Of a stretch of DNA of 64,000 bases, positions 11,801 to 22,123 are shown one piece after another; positions within the stretch are counted from its first letter, which is position 1, and the number at the start of each line of letters is the position of its first letter. The stretch comes from Actinostola sp. cb2023. Lineage: Eukaryota; Cnidaria; Anthozoa; Actiniaria; Actinostolidae. The notes under the pieces are model-generated. The model had not been told where the DNA came from and ran no database searches. It was given only the letters and a program-made list of their open reading frames with translations. Both the position numbers and the translations under genes were made by a program. The stretch spans positions 1-64,000 of the forward strand of contig JAUJYZ010000554.1 of the NCBI GenBank assembly GCA_033675265.1, written 5' to 3'.

Positions 11801-14800
11801 TTGTAATGATGATGATGCTGGTAATGATGGTGATGGTGGTGATTGTAATGATGATGATGCTGGTAATGATGATGGTGATGGTGGTGATTGTAATGATGAT
11901 GATGCTGGTAATGATGATGGTGATGGTGGTGATTGTAATGATGATGATGCTGGTAATGATGATGGTGATGGTGGTGATTGTAATGATGATGATGCTGGTA
12001 ATGATGATGGTGATGGTGATGGTGGTGATTGTAATGATGATGATGCTGGTAATGATGATGGTGATGGTGGTGATTGTAATGATGATGATGCTGGTAATGA
12101 TGATGGTGATGGTGGTGATTGTAATGATGATGATGCTGGTAATGATGATGGTGATGGTGATGATGGTGATTGTAATGATGATGATGCTGGTAATGATGAT
12201 GGTGATGGTGGTGATTGTAATGATGATGATGCTGGTAATGATGATGGTGATGGTGGTGATTGTAATGATGATGATGCTGGTAATGATGATGGTGATGGTG
12301 ATGATGGTGATTGTAATGATGATGATGCTGGTAATGATGATAGTGATGGTGGTGATTGTAATGATGATGATGCTGGTAATGATGATGGTGATGGTGGTGA
12401 TTGTAATGATGATGATGCTGGTAATGATGATGGTGATGGTGATGGTGGTGATTGTAATGATGATGATGCTGGTAATGATGATGGTGATGGTGGTGATTGT
12501 AATGATGATGATGCTGGTGATGGTGATGGTGGTGATTGTAATGATGATGATGCTGGTAATGATGATGGTGATGGTGGTGATTGTAATGATGATGATGCTG
12601 GTAATGATGATGGTGATGGTGATGGTGGTGATTGTAATGATGATGATGCTGGTAATGATGGTGATGGTGGTGATTGTAATGATGATGATGCTGGTAATGA
12701 TGATGGTGATGGTGGTGATTGTAATGATGATGATGCTGGTAATGATGGTGATGGTGGTGATTGTAATGATGATGATGCTGGTAATGATGATGGTGATGGT
12801 GGTGATTGTAATGATGATGATGCTGGTAATGATGATGGTGATGGTGGTGATTGTAATGATGATGATGCTGGTAATGATGGTGATGGTGGTGATTGTAATG
12901 ATGATGATGCTGGTAATGATGATGGTGATGGTGGTGATTGTAATGATGATGATGCTGGTAATGATGGTGATGGTGGTGATTGTAATGATGATGATGCTGG
13001 TAATGATGATGGTGATGGTGGTGATTGTAATGATGATGATGGACCTAATGATGATGGTGATGATGATGGTAATGAAATCATCATCATTATTATTACCATT
13101 GCCATCATCATCTTCACCATCATCATCATTCTTCTTCTTATTATTATTAGTATGTAAGACATGTACTCTCATTTAATTATGATACTGCTGTTTTTCTCTT
13201 TCAGGCCAAGTGGCTTGATGAGTTATTTCCTAGTAGTAAGTACTGTCTGTTACATTGATTTGTACATTGTACAATGTGTTTGACTAAAAGAGTATTACAA
13301 GTAATTAATTTTAATTTAATGTTAGTGGAGAACCTCCTTATTACACACACTGTGATTGGTCGAGGGCTGAGCGTTATTAGAGTACAGACACACAGATGAA
13401 TGACATTGCAAAATCAAAAATATCCAAATATTATATAAAACAAATAGATGCCCCATTTTGCCGTGCATCTGTACTCTTGCAAGATGCACAGAATATGTCA
13501 AAATGTGGTGAGAACAACAGTCACGTCACTCTACTTTGTCTCACACAGATTCTTTTTCTCGCCACATTTTGATGCCATCTGTGCACGTATAAGAGCACAG
13601 ATCGACACACTGCAAAATGGAATCTATTTGATTCACCAACACCATTTCAGAGTAAGTCGTGTTCAGTGTCCACAAACAATGACTCCAAGTTGGTGTTGTA
13701 AGATGCAGTAAACATACACCAACCTTGACTTGGTACCATTGTTCCTGGTCACTGTCCAAACAGAACTGTAAAATTGTTATGGTTTCAGATGGTGCTGCGT
13801 ATGCACTTGGTAGAATCAATGGACGTGGATGTTGGTAAGTTATTATTTATTTATTTATTTTATTTTATTTTATTTTTATTTTTATGTTGGTAAGTAGCAA
13901 AATACAAATATTCTCAAAACTGGATGCAAACTGTCCTTATCTTACACAGTAAATTCCAGGTAGTTTGACTCTTTTAAAATGAATGTGTTTTCATTATATA
14001 GAATGAACTCAAGATAAATCGAGTTTAACTAAACATCTTTAGGTGTGAATGGGACATATAGTTAAATTACACAATGTGACAAACCTCAATTCCTGTCTGG
14101 GACTTTTTTCAGTGTCTTTATTTACACTTGACACTTACGACAATAAGCCAAGTCAGTTTCATTTGACTGGTGCATTACGAACTCTTACCAAGCAACAAAC
14201 TTACTTTTATTACATAAATGATGTTGTTGTTTAGGTACCTGTACACACTTCACAATGTTTGCCCAGGAGTAGACGAACCCGACCAGACATTAGAGATTCT
14301 AATGCAAGACCTTGATCCCAAAATCATGAAGAGATTCTTCAAGGAAGGCAATTCTGATGTCAAGAAAGTAACAGAGGTCAGTCCATACTGTTAATAATCA
14401 AAACAAAATCATGTATGGAGACTTCTAAGGCAGACTCGGGACAAACTCTTTCTTGGCATTACTAGACAGACATTGTCAATCTTCAGGGTTGTCAGCAAGA
14501 GCCGGTGACCAGTGTGCCAGCTACTTCTACTGGCTGCAATTCATTTGGAGGATGCAAAATGTGTTGAAAAAAGGGTGACTTTCTGATCCCAGAGTCATCT
14601 ACATGTACTTCCTTGTACTCTTGTCTTTACTTAATATATTCTTATTGACAAGCCTGTATCTTAGTAAGTACATGTCCACATACATATACCAAGAACATAT
14701 TTTACATTTATAAATATAGTAAATACCATGCAAGCACGTAGCGTGCGGGCCATAAAAAGTGGGGGAAAACGAGGATCCATAACTTCCCATACGAACCGAG

Positions 14801-17800
14801 CAAGCAAGCTCGAGGTTAATAATATGTTTATTATATAGCTTTTCCTTACATTTCTGTTTTCAGCTGTCCGTACGGGAAGTTACGGCCCGCTAATTGACCA
14901 ATAAGAGTGCACGTAGTATCAGTGCTATATAATAATACAGCTTATTCGATGGTTTGAGAGATACATGTATGCACAGATATTTCACAAGTTGTATAGTATT
15001 TTATATGAGGAATGAGTGAAATGTCTGTGAGTATTATCTGTTAAACCATCGGTTTTTATTCCACTGCATTGTATTTGTTTGTTTTGATGTCTTGGTTCTT
15101 TAAAGTTTGTTCATTTTTGCTCCATTTCTGCACACAACTGTGTAACACGCTGGCATATTTTGAGTGTTCTCTTGATGACATGTATGGTAGCATAACACAA
15201 GTGAGTGGAATAATAGTACTAATATAGCACATATACTACGCATGCTCTTATTGGTCAATCAGCAGGCCGTAACTTCCCGTATGGCCCGCTGAAAACAGAG
15301 AAGTATAAACAAAGGAAAAGCTATATAATAAATATCTTATTAACCTCGCTTGCTCTGTCCGTATAGGAAGTTATGGATCCTCGTTTCCCCACTTTTTATG
15401 GCCCGCGTGCTACATGTACGCGCTTGGGCCATTAGGTCATGAGGAAAAACTTGGTCCATAACTTCCCATACGGACCTTGCACTTGTACACATGTACATGT
15501 ATGTGTACATGTAAAATATTTGATAATAAAATGAGATGTGTTTTCAGACTTCAGGAATTAAGGACTTTCTTCCTGGGGCTCTCATTGATGATGCTCTCTT
15601 TGATCCTTGTGGTTACTCGATGAATGGACTCATTAATGTAAGTCAAATCTAGTTCACTAGTTACTTGCATGTACATACTAGAGTGATTGCAATAAACCCG
15701 TGAAATAAAAATTAGATGTTAGTGTGTAATAGTCAAATAGTCACAAAAGAAAACAATGGAAATAAAGTCTACCAGTGTCTATTAGATACAAACTATTTCA
15801 CTGGTTTATTGCAATCACTCTATTGTATTGGAACAAGAGTCTAGATTTGATAGTAAATGTATGTTTACTAATTATTTTGACAATTTAAAAAATAACTTTT
15901 ATTTAGTAAAATTAAAAAAAAAAAGGTTCTCATATTATAATATAATTCTAAGAAATGTAATTTGTTGGCCTTAATTTTAACATAAGATTGTGTTTTATTC
16001 CTGAATGTTATTTCCATTGTCAATTAACTCTACTAAATATAAGACTAATGATCTAATAAATAAACAAGTAGTAATAGTAATTACTATGACATGTATTGAT
16101 TGATACATGCAGGTCACTGCATATGAGAACAGTGTGATTCCACACCGCAAGTTTCCTATAAAGAGACTACTTCGGGTGAGAAAACAATACGTTTTCAGTT
16201 TCACTATCAATGATACAATATTGCTGACACATCAACTACATGTAACTCTACTCTTCTAACAATAACAGCTTAGTCTTCTACTTGTATATAAATGCATGCA
16301 TGTATCTTAAAATGTTGGACTAATTCCTCACACTAATAAGCATGAAACAGCATGAGTTATTGCACTTCAAATACCATACACTGACAGTATACATTGTATG
16401 TCGAACATGAAAAAGTCAGAGTGCTTCTTCTGATTCCCTAACAGTAAGTTAAGGGTAAAAATGAGGTAAAAAATGAGGCATGGTCGAGTTTTTAAACAGA
16501 ATTTTGAGTTTGGATATCGGATGAAACACTCTAGTTTGATCCAGCTTCTCAAACCATAAAAAAATCTTGGAGAAATCCAAATTGTATGATTGCTACATGT
16601 AATTACTGCGGTTCTCATTATTATGCGAACTCAGACATATACAATGCACATAATTCAAACAGTCGGCTGGAACTTGGTTATTCGCTGATGTCAATCAAAT
16701 TCAAAACTCAAACAAATTCAAAACTAAATACATTCTTCGACCAAATTAATGATCCATAATTTAGCTCAAAATCATATTTGCCATTTGGTGGGTCTTCTGA
16801 CTTTTATTTTTAAGTTTACTGATTTTTTATGTTGATATTGACAGCAGTGAAAAACCAAATTACAAGCCAACTGTTTGAATGTCTTGAGTTCACATAATTC
16901 TAAGAATCGCAGTAAGACCACGTTTTCAGACCTCCTTCACGGAGTTGCTTTTCTTCATTTTGTCATCATGCATTATATAATGAGTTCAGCATGGTTGTAT
17001 TTAATACCCCTAATAATCAAAATAGATGCTTTATTAATATTAATAATTAAGCAATTATTGCTGCTTTATTCTATTGTTGCATGCTGGTGAAGTGCACTTT
17101 ACATGTACATGTTGCTCGTACATTGTACCATGTACCATGTACTCTGTATTGTTCAACAATTTTACTCCCTTGCACCACAAAGCAACTACGCAGCTTTGCT
17201 TGGCTACATTTCAATTTGGCACAAGGGATTAAGAAAACAGACATGTGTTGCATCTTGATTAAATGTATTCCTCACAAAAATTCATGTTTTTTTCTTGAAT
17301 CCTGTTTGCTAGAACACTTACTACACCCATACTGCATCTTCATAAAATGTATTCCTTGCAAAAAATTCACATTTTCTTCTTGAATTCTGTTTGCTAGAAC
17401 ACTTACTTTACCATCCATATCACTCCTCAAGAGCAATGCTCGTATGTGAGCTTTGAGACCAACCTGAAAATGGTGAGTAAAGAGTATGTGAGCTTTGAGA
17501 CCAACCTGAAAATGGTGAGTAAAGAAAGTGCTTGCAGCCATGCTAGACAGTACAGTACACATTTCACTAGAAGCCGACAACTGTCTCTACTTTTTCACGA
17601 AGCTCTGCCGAGAAGAGTTGAAGCTTGATCGAGTTCACAGTTGTTCGGATTAGGCAGTGAGAGAATGAGACGAGATGAAAAGAGGGGAGAGATGTTCAAA
17701 ATCAATCTACTTTTGTCAGTTGATCAAGTAATCTGCTGTTGAAAGTCCTTGAATCTCATTGTTTCATCCAGGAGCTTAGTATAACTCGTTATATAATGCG

Positions 17801-19430
17801 AATGTCAACAAAATATTAATAACAGAATTACTTAATTTCTGTCTACAGACCTGTTACAAAGAATTAATCAACAAGGTGCTGGATGCATTTAAACCAGGCC
17901 GATTCTTGATGACCTTATTTGCTAACGAGGTAATTATACACACTACCATGATATTATATGCTGTGACAGTTAAAGGGGGACTCTGATGAAAATCGTTCGA
18001 AATTTAATTTAGCTGAAACTTCATTGAATAATTCTTCAAGGGTCTAATAATCACTAGTTAAAATCTTTATTCGATATTCCAGAGGGAAGTACTATATTTT
18101 TATGAATCTTTAGAGGAGTCAGTGACGTCATCTACTCAACCCAACATTCAGCTCCATACATTTCTTTGTAGTTTTGTGATCAAAACATCTCAATGTTTTG
18201 TTCAGATAACAGCTCTGCATTGAAGAAAACTGGTCAGACAATCAATCCTAAGCACAAATAATGTAAGAAAACTCCTTCGCCCAAACTTTTAGCTTCATAG
18301 AAATAAAATAATTCAAGAAACTAAGCACAAAGAAATGTATGGAGCGAAGCCATGTTGATTGTTTGGGTTGAGTAGATGACCTCACTGACACTTCTAAAGA
18401 TTCATAAAAATGTAATACTTCCCATAGGAATTTTGAGAAAACACATTAACCAGTAATTGTATGGGTCTTTGAGATTATTTCAGTGAAGTTTCAGCTCAAT
18501 TAAATATCGATACCAACATCATCACCAACTTCACTGTCTAAGATCTGTTGGTGTTATCAGATATTGGCCTTGGTATAATGACGACCATAACATGTACTGT
18601 AGACGGAGAAGGTACATGCGTGTAGACTGTACATTGTTTGGCCTGGTCATAATGACGACCATAACATGTACTGTAGACGGAGAAGGTACATGCGTGTAGA
18701 CTGTACATTGTTTGGCCTGGTCATAATGACGACCATAACATGTACTGTAGACGGAGAAGGTACATGCGTGTAGACTGTACATTGTTTGGCCTTGGTATAA
18801 TGACGACCATAACATGTACTGTAGACGGAGAAGGTACATGCGTGTAGACTGTACATTGTTTGGCCTGGTCATAATGATGCTACAGGGGTTGATGACGACG
18901 AGTGCTGATCAAGTGCAGCTGTTATGATGATGATTGTAGTGATGGTTCAGATAGTTTGTCCATTGATGATCAAGGTTTAATAATAATAATAATAATAGTT
19001 TCGATAATTGAGTTATGATGATGATGTTCCAGTGTTACCATCAGGCACTGTTGGCAGTGACGAAGGTGAGGATGTCAATCGCTATGATTTTGGAATCATG
19101 ACAATGATGGTGGAAGATAGCAGTGATATTTTGATGATGATGATGATAGTGGTGGAACATCATGCAGTACCATCAGAGGAAGGCACTGTTGACGATGATC
19201 TTTCCTTGAACCAAACATATAAATGTCCTTGATATAATACAAGTTTGAACACCTAGCGCTGACTGCAGTCTTGTTTCATCCAGGGGGCACCATGTGGCGC
19301 TTCTATCAAGACGTTTGAGAACAACTTTACTGGCTACCAGAGAAATGACCTACAGTTGTGCCAGATGAAACACTACAATCTGACCTACGGCCACTTTGGA
19401 AAAATCGCAGATAGCAATGGAATGATCTGA
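5783..19430 (+). CDS. S-adenosylmethionine decarboxylase proenzyme, 11 exons
   Basis: AMD1 makes decarboxylated S-adenosylmethionine, the aminopropyl donor for spermidine and spermine, in the cytosol. Exons: 5783-5895, 10521-10607, 11018-11144, 11523-11597, 13205-13235, 13789-13834, 14235-14376, 15548-15637, 17398-17472, 17849-17929, 19284-19430. All junctions are GT/AG and all phases agree, giving 337 codons plus TGA (human 334). [13 protein letters not shown] holds the substrate-site glutamates. LSESSMF is the self-cleavage site, with Ser69 becoming the pyruvoyl group. C83 in [15 protein letters not shown] (C228, S231) and H244 in TIHIT match the catalytic and processing residues. Q248 occupies the place of a ribose-binding glutamate in the human enzyme. 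The start was chosen by homology; the frame is open upstream to an ATG at 5576. Confidence 0.96.
6581..7008. mobile_element. Inverted-repeat element in AMD1 intron 1
   Basis: Ends TAAAGTGCCTATGAAACG and the complement CGCTTCATAGGCACTTTA enclose about 430 bp without a transposase. TA at both edges suggests a TA target site. Confidence 0.7.
7009..8267. other. AMD1 intron 1, little structure
   Basis: Apart from a direct duplication (7075-7145 and 7210-7290, both containing TTTTCAAAC and a TCTACTTTGGTAGA-like block) I see nothing recognisable. Confidence 0.45.
8268..8810. mobile_element. Inverted-repeat element with about 31-bp ends
   Basis: The ends ATGACAACAATTTTGTATCC and its complement match over about 31 bp. 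A second inverted pair lies inside: AAACACGAAACCGCGCTATA at about 8392 and its complement near 8755-8777. No coding capacity was found. Confidence 0.75.
9401..9765. repeat. 365-bp near-perfect palindrome, copy 1
   Basis: Arms of about 170 bp contain TTATCATAGCTGGAAAGAGC and, in the other arm, the complement. The centre is near 9580. A second copy of the same family is at 22124-22494. It would form a long hairpin if transcribed. Confidence 0.82.
10309..10360 (-). ncRNA. Hammerhead-ribozyme-like motif
   Basis: On the minus strand the order is ATCA, CTGACGA, a GGCT/AGCC hairpin, GAAA, the palindrome AGGCCT sharing the last A, C, then TGAT. This matches the hammerhead core CUGANGA...GAAA with stem I (ATCA/TGAT) and a very short, self-complementary stem III, as known for motifs in Penelope-like retroelements. 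One extra G lies between the core and stem II. It is probably a retroelement remnant, and activity is not shown. Confidence 0.4.
10521..10607 (+). CDS. AMD1 exon 2
   Basis: Follows TTTTTCCAACAG. Encodes [16 protein letters not shown] through AYLL. The donor AAG|GTACGT splits the Ser codon of the LSESS processing site. Confidence 0.93.
10824..10965. mobile_element. TA-flanked MITE in AMD1 intron 2
   Basis: Terminal inverted repeats GAGTGGTTTTCATTAACCCG and the complement enclose 142 bp, with TA on each side (10822-10823, 10966-10967). It belongs to the same family as 15681-15820 and is partly related to 31749-31850. Confidence 0.82.
11018..11144 (+). CDS. AMD1 exon 3
   Basis: Encodes the pyruvoyl-forming Ser ([12 protein letters not shown]) and [19 protein letters not shown]. 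Acceptor TTTTTAG, donor CAG|GTACTT. Confidence 0.95.
11145..11345 (+). repeat. GACA-rich simple repeat
   Basis: Irregular GACAGACAGA tracts lie just after the exon 3 donor of AMD1. Confidence 0.7.
11523..11597 (+). CDS. AMD1 exon 4
   Basis: Encodes [20 protein letters not shown] and SFAQE, in phase 0 at both ends. The donor GAG|GTATTG lies 20 bp before a long minisatellite. Confidence 0.93.
11615..13075 (+). repeat. 45-bp minisatellite in AMD1 intron 4
   Basis: About 32 units of a GATGATGATGCTGGTAATGA-containing unit, mostly 45 bp with 42- and 51-bp variants. All unit lengths are multiples of three, so several frames stay open for more than 500 codons. The plus frame in line with exon 4 reads repeats such as [16 protein letters not shown] regard these frames as repeat artefacts rather than genes. 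Confidence 0.92.
13205..13235 (+). CDS. AMD1 exon 5
   Basis: A 31-nt exon encoding [10 protein letters not shown]. Acceptor TCTTTCAG, donor GTAAGT. It corresponds to the EEIEFLNAIFPNG region of human AMD1. Confidence 0.88.
13336..13700. repeat. Inverted-repeat element in AMD1 intron 5
   Basis: Arms contain CACATTTTGA / TCAAAATGTGG and GCATCTGTACTCT-type motifs. Related sequence, including AGAGTACAGACACACAGA and GTCAAAATGTGGTGAGA, recurs at 56695-56805 and 57715-57785. No coding capacity. Confidence 0.5.
13789..13834 (+). CDS. AMD1 exon 6
   Basis: Encodes [16 protein letters not shown], matching NGAAYCMGRMNSDCW of the human protein. Acceptor GGTTTCAG, donor TTG|GTAAGT. Confidence 0.93.
14235..14376 (+). 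CDS. AMD1 exon 7
   Basis: Encodes [20 protein letters not shown] and onward to KKVTE. The acceptor follows TTGTTTAG, and the donor is GAG|GTCAGT. Confidence 0.94.
14734..15414. mobile_element. Inverted-repeat element of about 680 bp in AMD1 intron 7
   Basis: Ends contain GCGGGCCATAAAAAGTGGGG and its complement, followed inside by AGGATCCATAACTTCC and its complement. The core 14940-15215 is homologous to the repeat at 3195-3460. No transposase. Confidence 0.72.
15548..15637 (+). CDS. AMD1 exon 8
   Basis: Encodes [20 protein letters not shown] and GYSMNGLIN, carrying the active-site C228 and S231. Phase 0 at both ends; donor AAT|GTAAGT. Confidence 0.95.
15681..15820. mobile_element. TA-flanked MITE in AMD1 intron 8
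   Basis: Ends GAGTGATTGCAATAAACC and the complement enclose 140 bp with TA on both sides (15679-15680, 15821-15822). It is a sister of the MITE at 10824-10965. Confidence 0.82.
16176..17260. other. AMD1 intron 8, no clear feature
   Basis: Contains the GGATATCGGATGAAACACTC motif also seen near 2465, but no gene or defined repeat boundary. Confidence 0.4.
17268..17420 (+). repeat. Tandem duplication covering the start of AMD1 exon 9
   Basis: Two copies of a unit of about 84 bp: AATGTATTCCT, an attc-tt tract, TTGAATYCTGTTTGCTAG and AACACTTACT. The first copy (exon-like start at about 17314) reads [10 protein letters not shown] and then a stop. The second copy leads into the true exon 9 at 17398. 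Confidence 0.85.
17398..17472 (+). CDS. AMD1 exon 9
   Basis: Encodes [20 protein letters not shown] and TNLKM, including H244. Acceptor TTTGCTAG, donor ATG|GTGAGT. A 42-bp duplication (17473-17514) repeats its last 10 codons and donor, so use of the second donor would add 14 residues in frame. Confidence 0.92.
17849..17929 (+). CDS. AMD1 exon 10
   Basis: Encodes [19 protein letters not shown] and LMTLFANE. Acceptor TCTACAG, donor GAG|GTAATT, phase 0. Confidence 0.94.
17972..18515. mobile_element. Inverted-repeat element of about 540 bp in AMD1 intron 10
   Basis: Two arms of roughly 200 bp share TCTACTCAACCCAA / TTGGGTTGAGTAGATGA and AAAGAAATGTATGGAGC with its complement. Arms are diverged and no coding is seen. 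Confidence 0.65.
18566..18870 (+). repeat. 74-bp tandem repeat, about 4 units
   Basis: GGCCT starts each unit at 18566, 18640, 18714, 18788 and 18862. Units contain GACGACCATAACATGTACTG and are almost identical. Confidence 0.92.
19284..19430 (+). CDS. AMD1 exon 11 and stop
   Basis: Follows TTTCATCCAG. Encodes [19 protein letters not shown] through DSNGMI and TGA at 19428-19430. Confidence 0.93.
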   Translation, partial: GAPCGASIKTFENNFTGYQRNDLQLCQMKHYNLTYGHFGKIADSNGMI

Positions 19431-19594
19431 ACTGTTACACAAGATAGATTATTGATGTGATTATAATGATATAATGGATCAAACTCATGAACTAGTATTT
19501 GTTTCTGTAATCATTGTAATCAGTAGTTATTGTATCTAGTGGGCCATATTGGAAACCAGTATTGTTGTATTGCTGTATTTGTAAACCCACTTAA

Positions 19595-19600
19595 AATAAA
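19595..19600 (+). terminator. AMD1 polyadenylation signal
   Basis: AATAAA lies 165 bp after the AMD1 stop codon, in an AT-rich context. Confidence 0.7.
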
Positions 19601-20145
19601 GATGATTATTATTATAACATAGGACCCCTAATGTCCTGTATTAGGTCTGCGAGCCATCGTATTCAGATCAGACTATTTATAACTACTTCCCATTGTTTAA
19701 GAGCCAATCAGATTGCATTAAGCACAAATAAATGGAAATACCAATAGATACTACATGTACATAATTCGTAGAGAGGAATGTTCCCTGGTTAAACAGTCAG
19801 GCGTTGACACTTTTATTTGCTATACTTTTACTGTCAGACGTTCGAAGGGGTTTTTCTCTTGCATCCTCCATCATATCATTATTTGTATTTCATATTATGT
19901 GGAATAAATGAACCTTTGAAAAACCATTTTCACACCAATGTTGGTAATATTAGCGTGATCTGGGAATGGGATGGCTCATAAGTGTAACTATTTCATGGCT
20001 CCTGATTAATCAAATCACTGTGCAAAATGTTAAATTTCATCCAATATCCAAACACCAAGTGATTGTACCAGAAAAAAACAAATGTGAAACACACAAAAGA
20101 TAAACACGCTTTATGGCTTTTTTCAAAAAGCATGGCCATGCACAC
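19601..20145. other. Intergenic, nothing recognised
   Basis: I see neither coding sequence nor a bounded repeat in this stretch downstream of AMD1. Confidence 0.4.
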
Positions 20146-20147
20146 AT

Positions 20148-20213
20148 AGCCTGATTTTCAGACGGCAGGGGGTCATCCGCTTTCCTCTTTCTCCCGTCTG
20201 AAAATCAGGCTAG
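20148..20213. repeat. Short palindrome AGCCTGATTTTCAGACGG
   Basis: AGCCTGATTTTCAGACGG pairs with CCGTCTGAAAATCAGGCT, a 66-bp hairpin. Confidence 0.8.
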
Positions 20214-20332
20214 GCTACAAATAGCACTCGTGAAAATGTTCTACCAGCACCTTTGCTATAGTATTTGTTTTTGTCATTTGCCTACAAATTTCCATTGTAA
20301 TTAACACATGGCCTGGCAGCATGCTTCCAGCC

Positions 20333-20420
20333 TGGCCTTGTAGCTTAATTAGCGCCGGTAGAGCATTAGTGATCAGTTCTGAGGGTCTTGAGTTCGAATC
20401 CCATTGGGTTCAAATATTTT
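20333..20420 (+). repeat. tRNA-derived SINE or tRNA pseudogene
   Basis: TAGCTTAATTAGCGCCGGTA resembles a pol III A box and GAGTTCGAATCC a B box, at tRNA-like spacing. The acceptor stem is not convincing, so a SINE head is more likely than a functional tRNA. A CTCTTTCTCG tail follows. Confidence 0.55.
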
Positions 20421-20655
20421 TCTCTTTCTCGTTTGTTTTCTAGGACTGTCTAGGATTTTTATGGGTAACTCTAAGTATAGCCTGAAATTCTATCTAATTC
20501 TATCTCTTACAAATTTTAGTACCACAATATAACATATTATAGATAATAATAAGATGTAACAGTTAAAGTCTTCTGATGTATATAAATAAAAAATTACCAG
20601 GCTCATGCCATGCACTCAGGTTTAATTCCCTCTCCCTACTTACTATGACCCAGCC

Positions 20656-20803
20656 TGCGTGGCGGCCCAAAGGGTACAGCTCGGAGGGACTAGGGCTTGG
20701 AAAAATCCCCCTCCTTTTCCCCTCCTCTCCTCGATCAGTCCCCTTCCCCTTCCCCCTCCGATCCCTAGTCCCTCCGATCCGTACCCTTTGGGCCGCCACG
20801 CAT
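20656..20803. repeat. GC-rich palindrome of 148 bp
   Basis: GCGTGGCGGCCCAAAGGGTA pairs with its complement at 20781-20803. The loop is rich in CCCCTCC/CCTTCCCC. It is strikingly more GC-rich than its surroundings. Confidence 0.8.
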
Positions 20804-22123
20804 GCTAACTATGACCTTACCTGTAAACCATGACCCTCAAAACATTTCCAATGTCAATCAATATTAATGAACGTGTCAAGACTTATAAACCAATCATAAC
20901 AAAGCTGGTTTGATCGAAAGTCGTCTGGACTGGGGTGGTCTGAAAGCATTGTAATTTTCAGGGTCGCACACAGGCAGCCCAATTAACCATTGCTTCTGAT
21001 GCTAATTATAACAAGACGCTCAATGAGCGTTCACTCGGGCATTGTGAAAAGGAAAATGTCAGTTGTTCGAGGAAGTACTTGAAAATGAATGCCAGTTGGT
21101 TGAAGAACAAGGACAATGTCAGCTGCGCGAGGAGAGACCTGACAATGACTGACAGTTGCGTGACGAGGGAGACTATGTATATACATGTATGTGTCGAGTT
21201 CATTTGATTTGCCTTTGAGTTCATTTGATTACCTTTTGACTTTGAGTTCAATTGATTTGATTTTGATGAGTTTGTGTAAAGGCCCCCTCTCTAGCTTCAG
21301 ATCCCGAAACGTCGAGTTTGGAATCGAGTTCGGGTTCGAGTTACGGTTCGAACATCTTCTTCAATACAATATAATTTCTCTGACGTCATGACAATCAGTG
21401 ACAGTTGAGTGACGAGGGAGACTATTAGTCCGGTGAGTACGAACATGATACGTCTTGAGGTTGCATAGGTCAGATGGTTCCGATAACGGCCTCGCGTTTG
21501 TTTAAAAAAATATATATTTTAAGCGAGCTTCTAGTCCTTTTACCACTTCTAGTCATTGAACGATGAACTAGAATCCTGACCTTTTAATAGCTTGAAGATC
21601 TACAGCTGCTTTCAAAACTAAGATTCATAATCTACTTGAGTCCTGTGTCTCCTTTATCTTTTCAAATCTGCGGAGTAATCTTGAAACTCCGGATACGATT
21701 AAATACGTCGCATACTCGTCATTTTGAAGCCGAACAAAACTACTACTACTACTACTACTACCGAAATCCGCATTTTCTAACTCGGGCGGCCTGCGGCCTG
21801 GGCCCGAGTAATAAAAGACAAATAGAATTATGTCTTTTTTTGATGGGTTTCTTGTGGTAGAGTTCACGCTCACAATACAATGTTGGGTTCCCTGTGCATA
21901 AAAAATGTATATTGTTGGGCTCCTTGTGCGCATCCCGCAAGATGTGCCCACAGAGATGCAGTATTACTGCATGTCAATACTGCACTTGTGTGGGTGCATC
22001 CTGTGGGACACGCACCTATAAAAAGATGCCAATATATTTATGTTTATTATTTAGTAGCCTCAGAAGCAATGGTTGAGCTGCCTGTGGGTCACACTTCAAT
22101 GAAAATGGTTGTAGCAAGTAGTA
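20804..22123. other. Intergenic with a degenerate CQLxEE-coding repeat
   Basis: At about 21050-21170 one plus frame reads CQLFEEVLENE, CQLVEEQGQ, CQLREERPDND before a stop, and a similar unit recurs near 21400. Around 21880-22020 short GGGCTCCTTGTG-type motifs repeat. No gene recognised. Confidence 0.4.

Noticed and set aside
11469..13176. Open frames of more than 500 codons on both strands
   Set aside because: They are translations of a 45-bp minisatellite with unit lengths divisible by three. Opposite strands and several frames are open together, and the tract is an AMD1 intron.
18531..18872. 113-codon minus-strand ORF with repeated [12 protein letters not shown]
   Set aside because: Product of the 74-bp tandem repeat, whose units run through different frames.
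20333..20420. Functional tRNA gene
   Set aside because: A- and B-box-like motifs are present but acceptor and anticodon stems do not pair convincingly; treated as a SINE head.
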